Assembly (NCBI GenBank): GCA_003565625.1
Contig: PXBD01000050.1
Span: 1 to 64,000, forward strand
Reading direction: 5' to 3'
DNA length: 64,000 bases
DNA from: Gammaproteobacteria bacterium
Lineage (GTDB): Bacteria; Pseudomonadota; Gammaproteobacteria; Xanthomonadales; Wenzhouxiangellaceae
The notes below the pieces were generated by a model. That model saw only the letters and a program-made list of their open reading frames with translations, was not told the DNA's origin and ran no database searches. Below are positions 9,438 to 18,787 of the stretch, piece after piece; positions within the stretch are counted from its first letter, which is position 1, and each line of letters starts with the position of its first letter. The position numbers were made by a program, and so were the translations under genes.

Positions 9438-10682
9438 ATGTACCAGCCTCTTCCCCTGTTTGTCGGCCTGCGCTACCTGCGCGCCAAGCGCCGCAACCAT
9501 TTCATTTCCTTCATCTCGCTGATTTCCATGGCCGGTATTGCCCTGGGGGTGATGACGCTGATCACCGTATTGAGCGTGATGAATGGCTTTGAGCGTGAAC
9601 TGCGTGACCGGATTCTGGGCATGATCTCGCATGCGACCATCCAGGGTTTCGACGGCCGCTTCCCGGACTGGCCCGGCGTCGTCGAGCAGGCGATGGAAAA
9701 CCCGCGCGTGCTCGGTGCCGCGCCGTTCGTGGAGCAGGAGACCATGCTCAGGGCGCGCCGGACTGCCGGTGCCATGATTCGTGGCATCGACCCCGAGGCC
9801 GAGCCAAGGGTGTCGGACATTCTCGAGATGATGCGCGCCGGCAGTCTGGACAGTCTGGAGTCGGGCCGCTGGCAGGTCGTGCTCGGGGTCGGACTGGCCA
9901 CTCGCCTCGGGGTGGGTCCGGGTGATTCGGTGACGATCTTTGCGCCCGAAATCCGGGCCACGCCGGGCGGGGTGATGCCCCAGGTGCGGCGTTTCGAGGT
10001 CAGCGGCCTGTTCGAGGCCGGGGTGCACGAATACGACACCGCTCTGGCCCTGATCCATTATCAAGATGCCCAGAGGCTGTTCCGGCTGGGTGACGACATC
10101 AGTGGTATTCGACTCAAGCTCGATGACATGATGCGTGCGCGCTGGATTGCGCGCGATCTGAGCGCCGAACTGCCCGGGCTGTACCAGGTGCGGGACTGGA
10201 CCCAGCAGCACGCCAATTTTTTCCGCGCCGTACAGACCGAAAAGACCGTGATGTTCATTATCCTGTCGCTGATTATTGCCGTGGCCGCGTTCAATATCAT
10301 CTCCACGCTGGTGATGGTCGTCACCGACAAGCAGGCCGACATCGCGATTCTCAAGACCATGGGCCTGACCCCGCGCAAGGTCATGGCGGTGTTCATGATC
10401 CAGGGGTCGCTGATCGGCGTGATCGGAACCCTGGTCGGCGTGGTCGCGGGCATTGTGCTGGCCCTGAACGTCGAGTCGGTGGTCGCGACAATCGAGAACG
10501 TCATGAGTATCGAGTTCCTGTCGGCCGAGGTGTACTACATCAGCGATCTGCCGTCGGAACTGCGCGCAGGAGACGTGGTTCGTTTTGCCGGCCTGGCCCT
10601 GGTGTTGTCGTTGCTGTCGACGGTCTACCCGGCATGGCGCGCGGCCCGCACCGAGGCAGTGGAGGCTTTGCGCTATGAGTAG
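9438..10682 (+). CDS. lolC: Lipoprotein-releasing permease LolC/LolE family
   Basis: A 414-residue inner-membrane ABC permease that extracts outer-membrane lipoproteins and hands them to LolA. It has the family layout: N-terminal [18 protein letters not shown], first TM helix, a large periplasmic domain (about 50-265), then three TM helices with [21 protein letters not shown] and [10 protein letters not shown] segments and a C-terminal [18 protein letters not shown]. Only one LolC/E gene is next to lolD, so it may work as a homodimer (LolF-like) unless a second copy exists elsewhere. ATG 9438 is 16 bp after rluC; the stop overlaps lolD by 8 bp. Confidence 0.92.
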   Translation: MYQPLPLFVGLRYLRAKRRNHFISFISLISMAGIALGVMTLITVLSVMNGFERELRDRILGMISHATIQGFDGRFPDWPGVVEQAMENPRVLGAAPFVEQETMLRARRTAGAMIRGIDPEAEPRVSDILEMMRAGSLDSLESGRWQVVLGVGLATRLGVGPGDSVTIFAPEIRATPGGVMPQVRRFEVSGLFEAGVHEYDTALALIHYQDAQRLFRLGDDISGIRLKLDDMMRARWIARDLSAELPGLYQVRDWTQQHANFFRAVQTEKTVMFIILSLIIAVAAFNIISTLVMVVTDKQADIAILKTMGLTPRKVMAVFMIQGSLIGVIGTLVGVVAGIVLALNVESVVATIENVMSIEFLSAEVYYISDLPSELRAGDVVRFAGLALVLSLLSTVYPAWRAARTEAVEALRYE

Positions 10683-11370
10683 CTCGCGAGCGCTGAGCGT
10701 GGTCAGTTGTCGTGGCCTGGTCAAGACTTTCCGCCAGGGCCCGGCCGAAGTGCGTGTCCTCACCGGGGTGGATCTGGATGTGGCGGCCGGCGAACGGCTG
10801 GCCATCGTCGGTGCCTCGGGAGTCGGCAAGAGCACCCTGCTGCACTTGTTGGGGGGTCTGGATCAACCGACAGCGGGCACCGTGCGGGTGGCTGGTCAGG
10901 ACATGGCGGTGGCCGATGAACGCCAGCGCGCCCTGATCCGCAATCGCTCGCTGGGTTTCGTGTACCAGTTTCATCACCTTCTGGCCGAGTTCAGTGCCCT
11001 CGAAAACGTGGCCATGCCGCTGCTGATTGGTGGTGAGCCCGCCGCCGTGGCCGAGCAGCGCGCGGCCGATTTGCTTGCCAGGGTCGGGCTGGGTGAGCGC
11101 CTGCACCACAAACCGGGTGAACTCTCGGGTGGAGAGCGCCAGCGCGCGGCCGTGGCGCGGGCATTGATCAACCGTCCGGCCTGTGTGCTTGGAGACGAAC
11201 CCACCGGCAATCTCGATGAACGCAATGCCGATCAGGTCCATGACTTGATGCTGGAACTGAACCAGGAGTTTCAAACCAGTATTGTGCTGGTGACGCACGA
11301 TCTGCGGCTGGCCCGGCGCATGGATCGGCGCCTGGAAATGACCGGCGGTACGCTGCAGCCGCTGGATTGA
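10675..11370 (+). CDS. lolD: Lipoprotein-releasing ABC transporter ATPase LolD
   Basis: A 231-residue ABC ATPase powering lipoprotein release. Walker A is GASGVGKST, the Q-loop region is [12 protein letters not shown] (the QFHHLL signature of LolD), the ABC signature [15 protein letters not shown], and Walker [13 protein letters not shown]. The gene overlaps the permease by 8 bp (ATGAGTAG), indicating translational coupling. Length and motifs are fully canonical. Confidence 0.96.
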   Translation: MSSSRALSVVSCRGLVKTFRQGPAEVRVLTGVDLDVAAGERLAIVGASGVGKSTLLHLLGGLDQPTAGTVRVAGQDMAVADERQRALIRNRSLGFVYQFHHLLAEFSALENVAMPLLIGGEPAAVAEQRAADLLARVGLGERLHHKPGELSGGERQRAAVARALINRPACVLGDEPTGNLDERNADQVHDLMLELNQEFQTSIVLVTHDLRLARRMDRRLEMTGGTLQPLD

Positions 11371-11390
11371 CGGCGGCGCCGGGGCGGCCG

Positions 11391-13664
11391 ATGCACTGGC
11401 GATACGCAGTTGCCTTTGCGGCCGGCACCCTGCCTGCGGTGGCCGCACCCTGGCTGCCGCCGCTGTGGGTGATTCTGGCAGTGGCTTTTCTGTCTGTCGT
11501 AGCCGTCTGGGCTGCACCAGGTTTGCGTCTGCCGCTGGCGCTGCTGCTCGGCATGTGCTGGTTTGCCGGCCATGCGCAACTGCACCTGTCTGCGGCCTGG
11601 CCCGAGGAACGGGCCGGCGAGGAGGTTCAGCTCGCCGGCCGGATCGTCGGCTTGCCCGAAAGCCGCGGGCAGTCCCTGCGTTTCGTGGTGGCGCCGGTGG
11701 GCGATTCGGCCCGGCATCTGCCGGACCGGATCCAGGTCAGCTGGTTTCGCCCGGGCGAGTATCTGCGACCGGGTGAAGTCTGGGCCTTTGAACTGCGCCT
11801 GAATCCGCCCCACGGAAGACTCAATCCGGGTGGTTTCGATCTGCGCCGGCACTTGCTGTCGGAACGGGTCGGCGCTCAGGCCACGGTGCGGGGTAGCCCC
11901 GCGCGGCTGCAGCCCGGTGGCTGGCGCGGTGCGGTCGATCGTCAGCGCCAGGTGCTGGCCGAGCGTCTGCAGGCCGAGACCACGCGCCTGGAGCATGCCG
12001 CCCTGCTGCGCGCCCTGGGACTGGCCGATCGCACGGCCATGGAGGCAGACTTGCGCGATCTCCTGCGGCGCACCGGCACGGCCCACCTGCTGGCGATTTC
12101 GGGCCTGCACATCGGGATGGTGGCCGGTCTTGCCGCGCTGCTGGCCGGCGGGCTGCTGAGCCCGGTACCAATCTGGCAGCCGGCGCTTGATCGACGGCGG
12201 CTGGCGATCTGCGCCGGTCTGCTGGCCGCCCTGGGTTATGCGTGGCTTGCGGGTTTTACCCTGCCTACGGTGCGCGCCCTGATCATGCTGGGCGTGGCGG
12301 CCACGGCTCTGACCCTGCGGCGTGGCATTCGTCCGGCCCATGCCTTGTTGCTGGCCTTGCTGGCGGTGCTGCTGATCGACCCGGTCGCGCCGCTGGCGAC
12401 CGGATTCTGGCTCTCGTTCAGCGCGGTCGCGGTGCTGATCTGGGCCTTTGCATGGCGGCCGGCGCAGGCAGTTGGCTGGATTCGAGGCCTGGTGCTGGCC
12501 CAACTGGTGATCGCGATCGGGTTGCTGCCGCTCAACGTGGGCGTGTTTGGCCAGTGGATTCCCGGTGCGATGGTTGCCAACCTGGTCGCGATTCCGCTCG
12601 TCGGTTTCTGGGTCTTGCCGTTGCTGCTGCTGAGCCTGCTGTTGCTGCTGCTGGGTCTTCCTGTCGATGGGCCGATCATGGCTGTCGAGGCTGGCCTGGC
12701 GGTGCTGCTGGAATTCCTGCAGTGGGTCGACGGGCAGGCATGGAGTCACCGCGAGGCGGCCGCAGGTGGCTTGCTGGCGCTGGTCCTTGCTGTGATTGGT
12801 GCTTTATGGCTGCTGGCACCGCCGGGCTGGCCGGGACGTTGGCTGGGCGCATTTTTGCTGCTGCCGTTGTTGCTGCCGCGCGCGGAGGTTGCAGGTCCCG
12901 ACGTTCTGACCCTGTGGATGCTCGATGTCGGCGACGGCCAGGCCATCCTGCTGGAAAACGACGGCCGCAAAATTCTCTATGACACGGGCCCCGGGGACGG
13001 CGAGGGCAGCGATGCCCTGAGCGGTCTGGTGCGCGGTCTGGCGGCTACGTCCCGGCCGCAACTGCAGGGACTGGTGGTTGGGCGCAGTCATCGCGGTCAT
13101 GCCGGTGGTGTTGGGACGGCGCGCGAATGGGCCCATCCGCTGCGCATCCGGATGGCGCCAGGGGCGGGCGAGGGCCGCACCTGCCGGGCCGGTGAGTCAT
13201 GGCGCCTGGGCCGCTATCGGCTGGCGTTTTTGCATCCGTCGGCGGCGCTCCCGGATCTGGGCGACAACAGCAGCTGCGTGGTCCTGATCGACGGACCCGG
13301 CGGACGGGTGCTGTTATCCGGGGCGATTGACCGGCAGGTCGAGCAACGCCTGCTGCTGGAGCATCCCGGACTGGCAGCCGAGGTACTGGTGCTCTCGGCT
13401 GGCGGTCATCGCCGCGCGGCCGGCGGTCCGTTTCTCGACCAGCTGGAGCCGACGCTGGCGCTGGCCTCGGTGGCTCGCCAGGACCGTTTCGGGCGGCCTC
13501 ATCCAGAGCTGCTTGAACGCTTGCAGAACCGTTCCATCGATGTGGTGACGACCGGTGCCTGCGGTGCCCTGCGGCTTCGTCTTGCGCCAGGCCGGGACCC
13601 GGAGCTGCGTTCCGAGCGCACCCGCCGTGCCCGTTTCTGGCTCCCCCGCGAGCAGTGTCCGTGA
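11391..13664 (+). CDS. comEC: DNA uptake channel ComEC/Rec2 with degenerate hydrolase domain
   Basis: About 757 residues. An N-terminal DUF4131-like region and a multi-pass competence domain (LLAISGLHIGMVAGL; TLPTVRALIMLGV) form the inner-membrane channel for single-stranded DNA in transformation. The C-terminal metallo-beta-lactamase-like domain starts at LDVGDGQAILL but lacks the metal ligands usual in ComEC: SHxDxDHxGG is reduced to SHRGHAGG, TGD is SGA, and HHGS is replaced by AGGH. Start is uncertain: ATG 11391 is used here, with TTG 11367 an in-frame alternative overlapping lolD. The position between lolD and exbB resembles Xanthomonadales. Confidence 0.88.
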   Translation: MHWRYAVAFAAGTLPAVAAPWLPPLWVILAVAFLSVVAVWAAPGLRLPLALLLGMCWFAGHAQLHLSAAWPEERAGEEVQLAGRIVGLPESRGQSLRFVVAPVGDSARHLPDRIQVSWFRPGEYLRPGEVWAFELRLNPPHGRLNPGGFDLRRHLLSERVGAQATVRGSPARLQPGGWRGAVDRQRQVLAERLQAETTRLEHAALLRALGLADRTAMEADLRDLLRRTGTAHLLAISGLHIGMVAGLAALLAGGLLSPVPIWQPALDRRRLAICAGLLAALGYAWLAGFTLPTVRALIMLGVAATALTLRRGIRPAHALLLALLAVLLIDPVAPLATGFWLSFSAVAVLIWAFAWRPAQAVGWIRGLVLAQLVIAIGLLPLNVGVFGQWIPGAMVANLVAIPLVGFWVLPLLLLSLLLLLLGLPVDGPIMAVEAGLAVLLEFLQWVDGQAWSHREAAAGGLLALVLAVIGALWLLAPPGWPGRWLGAFLLLPLLLPRAEVAGPDVLTLWMLDVGDGQAILLENDGRKILYDTGPGDGEGSDALSGLVRGLAATSRPQLQGLVVGRSHRGHAGGVGTAREWAHPLRIRMAPGAGEGRTCRAGESWRLGRYRLAFLHPSAALPDLGDNSSCVVLIDGPGGRVLLSGAIDRQVEQRLLLEHPGLAAEVLVLSAGGHRRAAGGPFLDQLEPTLALASVARQDRFGRPHPELLERLQNRSIDVVTTGACGALRLRLAPGRDPELRSERTRRARFWLPREQCP

Positions 13665-13739
13665 CCGCGCGACCGGTAAACCCGGTATCATCGGGGCGGG
13701 CACAAGAACTGGCCGAAACTGTCGGCAAGTGGTGAACAG

Positions 13740-14381
13740 ATGCTTGAAATCGTGATCGCCGGCGGCTGGTTGATGGTGCCAATCCTGCTGTGCTCGGTGC
13801 TGGCCGTCGCCATCATCCTGGAGCGCTTTCTGGCCTTGCGCCGGTCGCGGGTCGTGCCCGGCGGTCTGCCGGACCAGGTTCGCCAGTGGGCAGCACAGGA
13901 AGAACTCGACCAGCAGCACATCGAGCAACTGCGGCTGAGTTCCCCGCTTGGCGAAGTGCTGGCTGCTGCCCTGGAGCATCGCGATCGACGCCGGGAAATC
14001 ATCAAGGAAGCGGTCGAAGACACCGGTCGCCAGGTCGTCCACAGCCTGGAGCGGTTTCTCAACACGCTGGGCACGATTGCCGGGGTTACCCCGCTGCTGG
14101 GGCTGCTGGGCACCGTGATCGGCATGATTCGGGTCTTCAGCGCCATCATGGTGCACGGTGTCGGCGATCCAAACGAAATGGCCGGGGGTATTTCCGAGGC
14201 CCTGATCACGACCGCGGCCGGGCTGAGCGTGGCGATTCCTACCTATTTTTTCTACCGCTATTTCCGCGGGCTTGTGCGTGATTACGTACTCCAGATGGAG
14301 GCCCAGGCTCTGAAACTCCTGCAGGCCATCGAGTACGGCCAGATCAGCCGGCAGAAATTCCACGGCCGCGGCAACCCCTAG
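13740..14381 (+). CDS. exbB: MotA/TolQ/ExbB proton channel family protein
   Basis: A 213-residue inner-membrane protein with a TM helix near the N-terminus (IVIAGGWLMVPILLCSVLA), a cytoplasmic loop, and two more TM helices in the conserved VTPLLGLLGTVIGMI and GISEALITTAAGLSVAIPTY blocks. These are the ExbB/TolQ signature regions that, with ExbD/TolR, use proton flux to energise an outer-membrane or periplasmic partner. No tonB, tolA or tolB gene is nearby, so the partner is unknown. It is followed 12 bp later by the ExbD-type gene. Confidence 0.88.
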   Translation: MLEIVIAGGWLMVPILLCSVLAVAIILERFLALRRSRVVPGGLPDQVRQWAAQEELDQQHIEQLRLSSPLGEVLAAALEHRDRRREIIKEAVEDTGRQVVHSLERFLNTLGTIAGVTPLLGLLGTVIGMIRVFSAIMVHGVGDPNEMAGGISEALITTAAGLSVAIPTYFFYRYFRGLVRDYVLQMEAQALKLLQAIEYGQISRQKFHGRGNP

Positions 14382-14393
14382 GCAGGGCCGACC

Positions 14394-14816
14394 ATGCGAC
14401 TCCAGGAAGAGGGACCGGAAGAACCCGACATCAACCTGACCTCGCTGATCGATGTGGTCTTCCTGCTGCTGATATTTTTCATGGTCTCGACCACTTTTGA
14501 TCGCCAGGCTTTGCTGCGCCTGGAACTGCCCGAGGCGGAGACGGCGGAGGCGGAATCGGTGCCCCGGGTCATCGAGGTTACGGTCACCGAGGACGGGCGC
14601 ATCCTGGTCGGCGATGATCTGCTGACCGAAAACAATCGTGCCGCGCTGCGTGCGGTTCTGGATCAGCGCCGGGCCGATGACGATGCTCCGCTGGTAGTAC
14701 GGGCCGATACGCGCGCTCCGCACGGGCTGGTGGTGCTGGTGCTGGATGTCGCGGCGGCAGCCGGTTTCCAACGGGTCGGGATTGCTACCCTGGAACCGCC
14801 CGGAGAGCCGGAGTGA
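14394..14816 (+). CDS. exbD: ExbD/TolR family biopolymer transport protein
   Basis: A 140-residue protein with a short cytoplasmic tail, one TM helix (LIDVVFLLLIFFMVSTTF) carrying the proton-path aspartate of the LIDVVFLLLIFF motif, and a periplasmic domain ending in a VLDVAAAAGFQRVGIAT segment. It is the stator partner of the preceding ExbB-type channel. Its stop overlaps the GTG start of msbA (GTGA), so ExbB, ExbD and MsbA are co-transcribed, as in Xanthomonas. Confidence 0.9.
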   Translation: MRLQEEGPEEPDINLTSLIDVVFLLLIFFMVSTTFDRQALLRLELPEAETAEAESVPRVIEVTVTEDGRILVGDDLLTENNRAALRAVLDQRRADDDAPLVVRADTRAPHGLVVLVLDVAAAAGFQRVGIATLEPPGEPE

Positions 14817-16564
14817 ACCCGGCGCCCGCCGCGCCGCCGCGGCTGTACCGGCGGCTGCTGGGGTATGTCGGGCGCCAGCGCGGCATCTTTGCCCTGGCCA
14901 TTCTGGCGGTGGCGCTGGACGCGGCCGGGCAGGGGCTGTTTTTCTATCTTCTGCGGCCGCTGATCGACGACACCATTGCTGCACCCGAGCCGGCGCTGGA
15001 TTTGTGGCTGCCGGGGCTGGTAATGGTGGCGGTTCTGGTCCGCATCGCCGGCAATTTTGGCGGTGTGTTCGGCATGGAGTGGGTTGGCCGGCGCCTGATC
15101 GCAGACCTGCGGGGTGATCTGTTCGCGCGCTACCTGGATCTGCCGGCAGCCTACTTCGACCGCCATTCCTCGGGCCAGATGATTTCGCGGGTAACCTACA
15201 ACGCCGAGCAGGTGGCACAGGCGGCGACCACCGCCCTGATCGGCGCGGCCCGCGACGTCCTCACCGTGGTCGCCCTGGTCACGGTGATGCTGATCCAGTC
15301 CTGGCGCCTGACCCTGACCATGCTCTTGCTGGTGCCGGTGATCGCCCTGGTCGTGACCGTCATCAGTGGTCGCTTCCGACGCATCTCCACTCGCATCCAG
15401 GACTCCATGGGGGATGTCACGCACGTCACCGAAGAGGCCGTCAACGGCCACGAAGTGATCAAGCTGTTTGGCGCTAAAGAGAAAGAAAAACGAATATTTT
15501 CAGAGACAAATGAGGGAAACAGGATACTTCACTTAAGGTTGACCGCGACCCAGCTCCTGTCGTCTTCCCTGATCCAGCTGGCGGCGGGGCTGGCGGTCAT
15601 CTTGCTGCTGCTGCTGGCGGCCAGCGATTTCATGCGGGCCGAGGTCACGGCCGGGATCTTCATGTCGGTGCTGGCGGCGATGGTCGCCTGCATCCCGCCG
15701 CTCAAGCGGCTGACCAAGATGCATGCCGTGATCGAAAAGGGGCTGGCCGCCGCCGACAGTATCTTCCGCGTGCTCGACACGCCGGCGGAGCCGGATGACG
15801 GCACGGCCGATCCTGGACGAGCGCGCGGCCAAATCGTGTTCGAGCAGGTCGCATTTCGCTACCCGGATGCGGACAGGCCGGTGCTCGAGGACATCAGCCT
15901 GCGCATCGAGCCGGGCACGGTAACCGCGCTGGTGGGTCGCTCGGGGTCGGGCAAGACCACCCTGGTCAAGCTCCTGCCGCGATTTTACGAGCCGGCCAGC
16001 GGCCGCGTGCTGCTGGACGGCCTGGCCTTGAGCGAGTACCGGCTGGAGGCCCTGCGCCGCCAGATTGCGCTGGTCAGCCAGGACGTTGTGCTGTTCAACG
16101 ACAGCGTGGCGGCCAATATTGCCTATGGCTGCGCCGGTGAGACTTCGCGCCAGCGGGTGGAGGAGGCGGCGCGTGCGGCCCACGCGATGGACTTCATCGA
16201 GCGTCTGCCCGCGGGTCTGGATTCGCGCATCGGCGAAGACGGTGCCCTGTTGTCCGGTGGCCAGCGCCAGCGCCTGGCCATTGCCAGGGCGCTGCTCAAG
16301 GATGCCCCGATTCTGATTCTGGACGAAGCCACCTCGGCCCTGGACGCGGAGTCCGAGCAGGCCGTCCAGGCTGGCCTGGAGACGCTGATGGCCAACCGCA
16401 CCACGGTGGTGATTGCCCACCGGCTTGCCACCGTACGGCGCGCCGACCAGGTACTGGTGCTGGATGGAGGACGCCTGGTCGAGGCCGGCACGCATGAATC
16501 GCTGCTGGGTCGGGAAGATGGCATCTACCAGTACCTGCACAAGCTGCAACTGGTCGAGGGATAA
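14813..16564 (+). CDS. msbA: Lipid A export ATP-binding/permease MsbA
   Basis: A 583-residue half-transporter that flips lipid A-core across the inner membrane. Six TM helices occupy about residues 15-310, then the nucleotide-binding domain with Walker A GRSGSGKTT, SQDVVLFNDSVAANIAYG, LSGGQRQRLAIARALL and Walker B ILILDEATSALD. Start is GTG 14813, overlapping exbD by 4 bp. The location upstream of lpxK supports MsbA over a generic exporter. Codons 222-243 are strikingly AT-rich and use rare codons (separate entry), although the encoded KEKEKRIFSETNEGNRILH still fits the family. Confidence 0.94.
   Translation: MNPAPAAPPRLYRRLLGYVGRQRGIFALAILAVALDAAGQGLFFYLLRPLIDDTIAAPEPALDLWLPGLVMVAVLVRIAGNFGGVFGMEWVGRRLIADLRGDLFARYLDLPAAYFDRHSSGQMISRVTYNAEQVAQAATTALIGAARDVLTVVALVTVMLIQSWRLTLTMLLLVPVIALVVTVISGRFRRISTRIQDSMGDVTHVTEEAVNGHEVIKLFGAKEKEKRIFSETNEGNRILHLRLTATQLLSSSLIQLAAGLAVILLLLLAASDFMRAEVTAGIFMSVLAAMVACIPPLKRLTKMHAVIEKGLAAADSIFRVLDTPAEPDDGTADPGRARGQIVFEQVAFRYPDADRPVLEDISLRIEPGTVTALVGRSGSGKTTLVKLLPRFYEPASGRVLLDGLALSEYRLEALRRQIALVSQDVVLFNDSVAANIAYGCAGETSRQRVEEAARAAHAMDFIERLPAGLDSRIGEDGALLSGGQRQRLAIARALLKDAPILILDEATSALDAESEQAVQAGLETLMANRTTVVIAHRLATVRRADQVLVLDGGRLVEAGTHESLLGREDGIYQYLHKLQLVEG
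15476..15541 (+). other. AT-rich rare-codon patch inside msbA
   Basis: These 22 codons are about one-third G+C, against roughly 65% around them. They contain ATA twice, AGG twice, and CGA, TCA, ACA, GGA, CTT and TTA, all rare in neighbouring genes. The reading frame is intact and the residues align with the usual cytoplasmic coupling region of MsbA. The sequence returns abruptly to GC-rich codons on both sides. Confidence 0.85.
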
Positions 16565-16578
16565 AGCGGGGCCGGAGG

Positions 16579-17571
16579 ATGCGCGCGCAGCTGGAACGCT
16601 ATGCCAATCGGCTGTGGTACGAGCGCCAGCGTCCGCCGTGGCCGTACCAGGTCCTCGCCCGGGTTCATGAGCGGCTGTATGGCGCAAGCTGGGCCAGGCC
16701 GTCCGCCCGCCCGCCGGTCCCGGTCGTGGTAGTCGGCAACCTGACCGTGGGCGGCAGCGGCAAGACCCCGGTGGTGATTGCCCTGGCTCGGCACCTGATG
16801 GCGGCCGGGCGCCAGCCGGCGCTGCTCAGCCGCGGCTACGCTACGCCGCGTTCTGCCGGCCTGCGCCGGGTCCGGGCCGATGACGACCCGGCGCTGAGTG
16901 GCGATGAGCCGGTCTTGCTGGCTGCAGCCACCGGGCTGCCGGTCTGGGCCGGGCGGGATCGCGCGCGCGCACTGCTGGCTGCAGTCGCCGCGGGCGCCGA
17001 CGTGGTGCTGGCCGACGATGGCCTGCAGCACCAGCGCCTGGAGCGCAGTTTCGAGATCGTGCTGATCGATGGCGAGCGTGGTTTCGGCAATGGCTGGCTG
17101 CTGCCTGCCGGGCCGCTGCGCCAGCCGGTCAGTCGCCTCGACACTGCCGATCTCGTCCTGCATCGCGGTGCGCCCGCCGACCCCAGCCTCCCGGGTCGGC
17201 GCTTCGACCTGGTCGTCGATGCGCTGCTGAGACTGGGCGATGCCGAGCCGGTGGCGCCGAAATCTCTGGCCGGTCAGCCGGTCAGCGCCTTGTGCGGTAT
17301 TGCCAACCCTGCGCAGTTTGCCCGCACGCTGGAGGATTTGGGAATGCGCCCGCGGCTGCATGCATTTCCTGATCACCATGCGTTCAGCACGGGCGACCTG
17401 GCTGGTATTCCGCGCCCGATCGTCACCACGGCCAAGGATGCGGTCAAGCTGGGGCGCCTGGTTTCAGGCCCGGCAGCCGAAGGCATCCTGGTGCTGCAGG
17501 TCAGCGCCGCCCTGCCGGCGGACACGCTGCATCGCGTTACCGAGCATGTGCAACAATTTGCGCCATCATGA
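16579..17571 (+). CDS. lpxK: Tetraacyldisaccharide 4'-kinase
   Basis: A 330-residue membrane-associated kinase that phosphorylates the 4' position of the lipid A disaccharide to give lipid IVA. The P-loop [34 protein letters not shown], the [11 protein letters not shown] block and [13 protein letters not shown] are the LpxK landmarks. It lies 14 bp after msbA and overlaps kdsB by 4 bp (ATGA). The small Trm112-type gene often found between lpxK and kdsB is missing. Confidence 0.96.
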   Translation: MRAQLERYANRLWYERQRPPWPYQVLARVHERLYGASWARPSARPPVPVVVVGNLTVGGSGKTPVVIALARHLMAAGRQPALLSRGYATPRSAGLRRVRADDDPALSGDEPVLLAAATGLPVWAGRDRARALLAAVAAGADVVLADDGLQHQRLERSFEIVLIDGERGFGNGWLLPAGPLRQPVSRLDTADLVLHRGAPADPSLPGRRFDLVVDALLRLGDAEPVAPKSLAGQPVSALCGIANPAQFARTLEDLGMRPRLHAFPDHHAFSTGDLAGIPRPIVTTAKDAVKLGRLVSGPAAEGILVLQVSAALPADTLHRVTEHVQQFAPS

Positions 17572-18326
17572 CCGATGTTCACGTCCTCATCCCGGCGCGA
17601 CTGGAGTCCACCCGGCTGCCGCACAAGCCGCTCGCCGACCTGGCCGGGCGGCCACTGGTGGTGCGGGTTCTGGAGCGGGCACGACGCTGGGGAGCTGCCA
17701 GTGTGCATGTCGCGACCGACAGTGAGCAGGTTGCCCGGGCCGTGCGCGCGGCCGGCGGTGAGGTGGTAATGACGGCCGCCAGTCATGCTTCCGGTACCGA
17801 TCGCCTGGCCGAAGCAGCCGCCGTGCTTGGCCTGCCGGAACGCTCGGTGGTGGTCAACCTGCAGGGCGATGAGCCGCTGATGCCGCTCTCGGCCCTGCAA
17901 TGCGTGGTGGATACGCTGATCGAAGACGAGGCGGCGCACATCTCGACCTTGTGGCGCCCGCTGGTCGACGAGCAACAGTGGCGCGACCCGAACGTGGTCA
18001 AACTGGTGGTCGACGATCACGGTCGGGCGATGTATTTTTCGCGCGCTCCCCTCCCGCACGTGCGCGGGCGCGGTTTTGATCCGGAACTGGCGTGTCGGCA
18101 CGTCGGTCTGTATGCCTATCGCGTCGATGCCCTGCTGGCCTGGCGTGATCTGCCGCCGGGCCGGCTGGAAGTTGCCGAAGCGCTGGAGCAGTTGCGGGCT
18201 CTTGCAGCCGGCTGGATCATTGCCTGTGCCCCGGCGCCTGAGAACATTCCGGTGGGCATTGATACGCCCGCCGATCTGGCGCGCATTCGCGCCGAGCATG
18301 ATTTTACCCAGGAGGCCGAACCATGA
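17568..18326 (+). CDS. kdsB: 3-deoxy-manno-octulosonate cytidylyltransferase (CMP-Kdo synthetase)
   Basis: A 252-residue enzyme activating Kdo with CTP for transfer onto lipid IVA. Diagnostic blocks are VLIPARLESTRLPHKPL, ASGTDRLAEAA, VVNLQGDEPLMP and, near the end, GIDTPADLARIR. The start overlaps lpxK and the end overlaps the phosphatase gene (ATGA in both cases), so it belongs to the lipid A/Kdo operon. Confidence 0.96.
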   Translation: MTDVHVLIPARLESTRLPHKPLADLAGRPLVVRVLERARRWGAASVHVATDSEQVARAVRAAGGEVVMTAASHASGTDRLAEAAAVLGLPERSVVVNLQGDEPLMPLSALQCVVDTLIEDEAAHISTLWRPLVDEQQWRDPNVVKLVVDDHGRAMYFSRAPLPHVRGRGFDPELACRHVGLYAYRVDALLAWRDLPPGRLEVAEALEQLRALAAGWIIACAPAPENIPVGIDTPADLARIRAEHDFTQEAEP

Positions 18327-18787
18327 AGAGCGTTCTGTTTGTCTGTCTTGGCAATATTTGCCGCAGCCCCACCGCCAAGGCGGTGTTTGACTACAAGCTG
18401 GCCCGGGCCGGAATGGTCCTGGAAACCGACTCGGCCGGGACCGGCGACTGGCATATCGGCAAGCCGCCGGATCCGCGCTCGCAGGCCTTTGCCCTGGACT
18501 GGGGTGTGGATATGGGTGGACAACGGGCGCGCCAGGTCTGCCGTGAGGACTTTCATCGCTTCGATCGCCTGTTCGCCATGGATCGGGCCAACCTGGAAGA
18601 CCTGCATCGGCTGGCACCGCCCGGTGCCAGGGCCCGCATTGACCTGGTGATGAGCCTCGCGCCCGACTACGGTCTTGATGAGGTACCGGATCCTTACTAC
18701 GGGGGCGAGGCCGGGTTTCGGCGGGTGATTGACATGCTCGAAACGGCCGCCGATCGCCTGATCGCGCAGCTCGATACCGGGGTTTGA
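18323..18787 (+). CDS. Low-molecular-weight protein tyrosine phosphatase
   Basis: A 154-residue LMW-PTP. The active-site P-loop is VCLGNICRSP (C-X5-R-S with nucleophilic cysteine) and the general-acid loop is DPYYGG near the C-terminus. Relatives control tyrosine kinases in capsule or exopolysaccharide synthesis (Wzb-like) or act on other phosphotyrosine proteins. No partner kinase is nearby; its place between kdsB and uvrC resembles Xanthomonadales. It overlaps kdsB by 4 bp and shares one base with the uvrC start (TGATG). Confidence 0.92.
   Translation: MKSVLFVCLGNICRSPTAKAVFDYKLARAGMVLETDSAGTGDWHIGKPPDPRSQAFALDWGVDMGGQRARQVCREDFHRFDRLFAMDRANLEDLHRLAPPGARARIDLVMSLAPDYGLDEVPDPYYGGEAGFRRVIDMLETAADRLIAQLDTGV

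Noticed and set aside
13314..15218. 634-codon minus-strand frame opposite comEC/exbB/exbD
   Set aside because: Antisense composition artefact over a well-supported operon.
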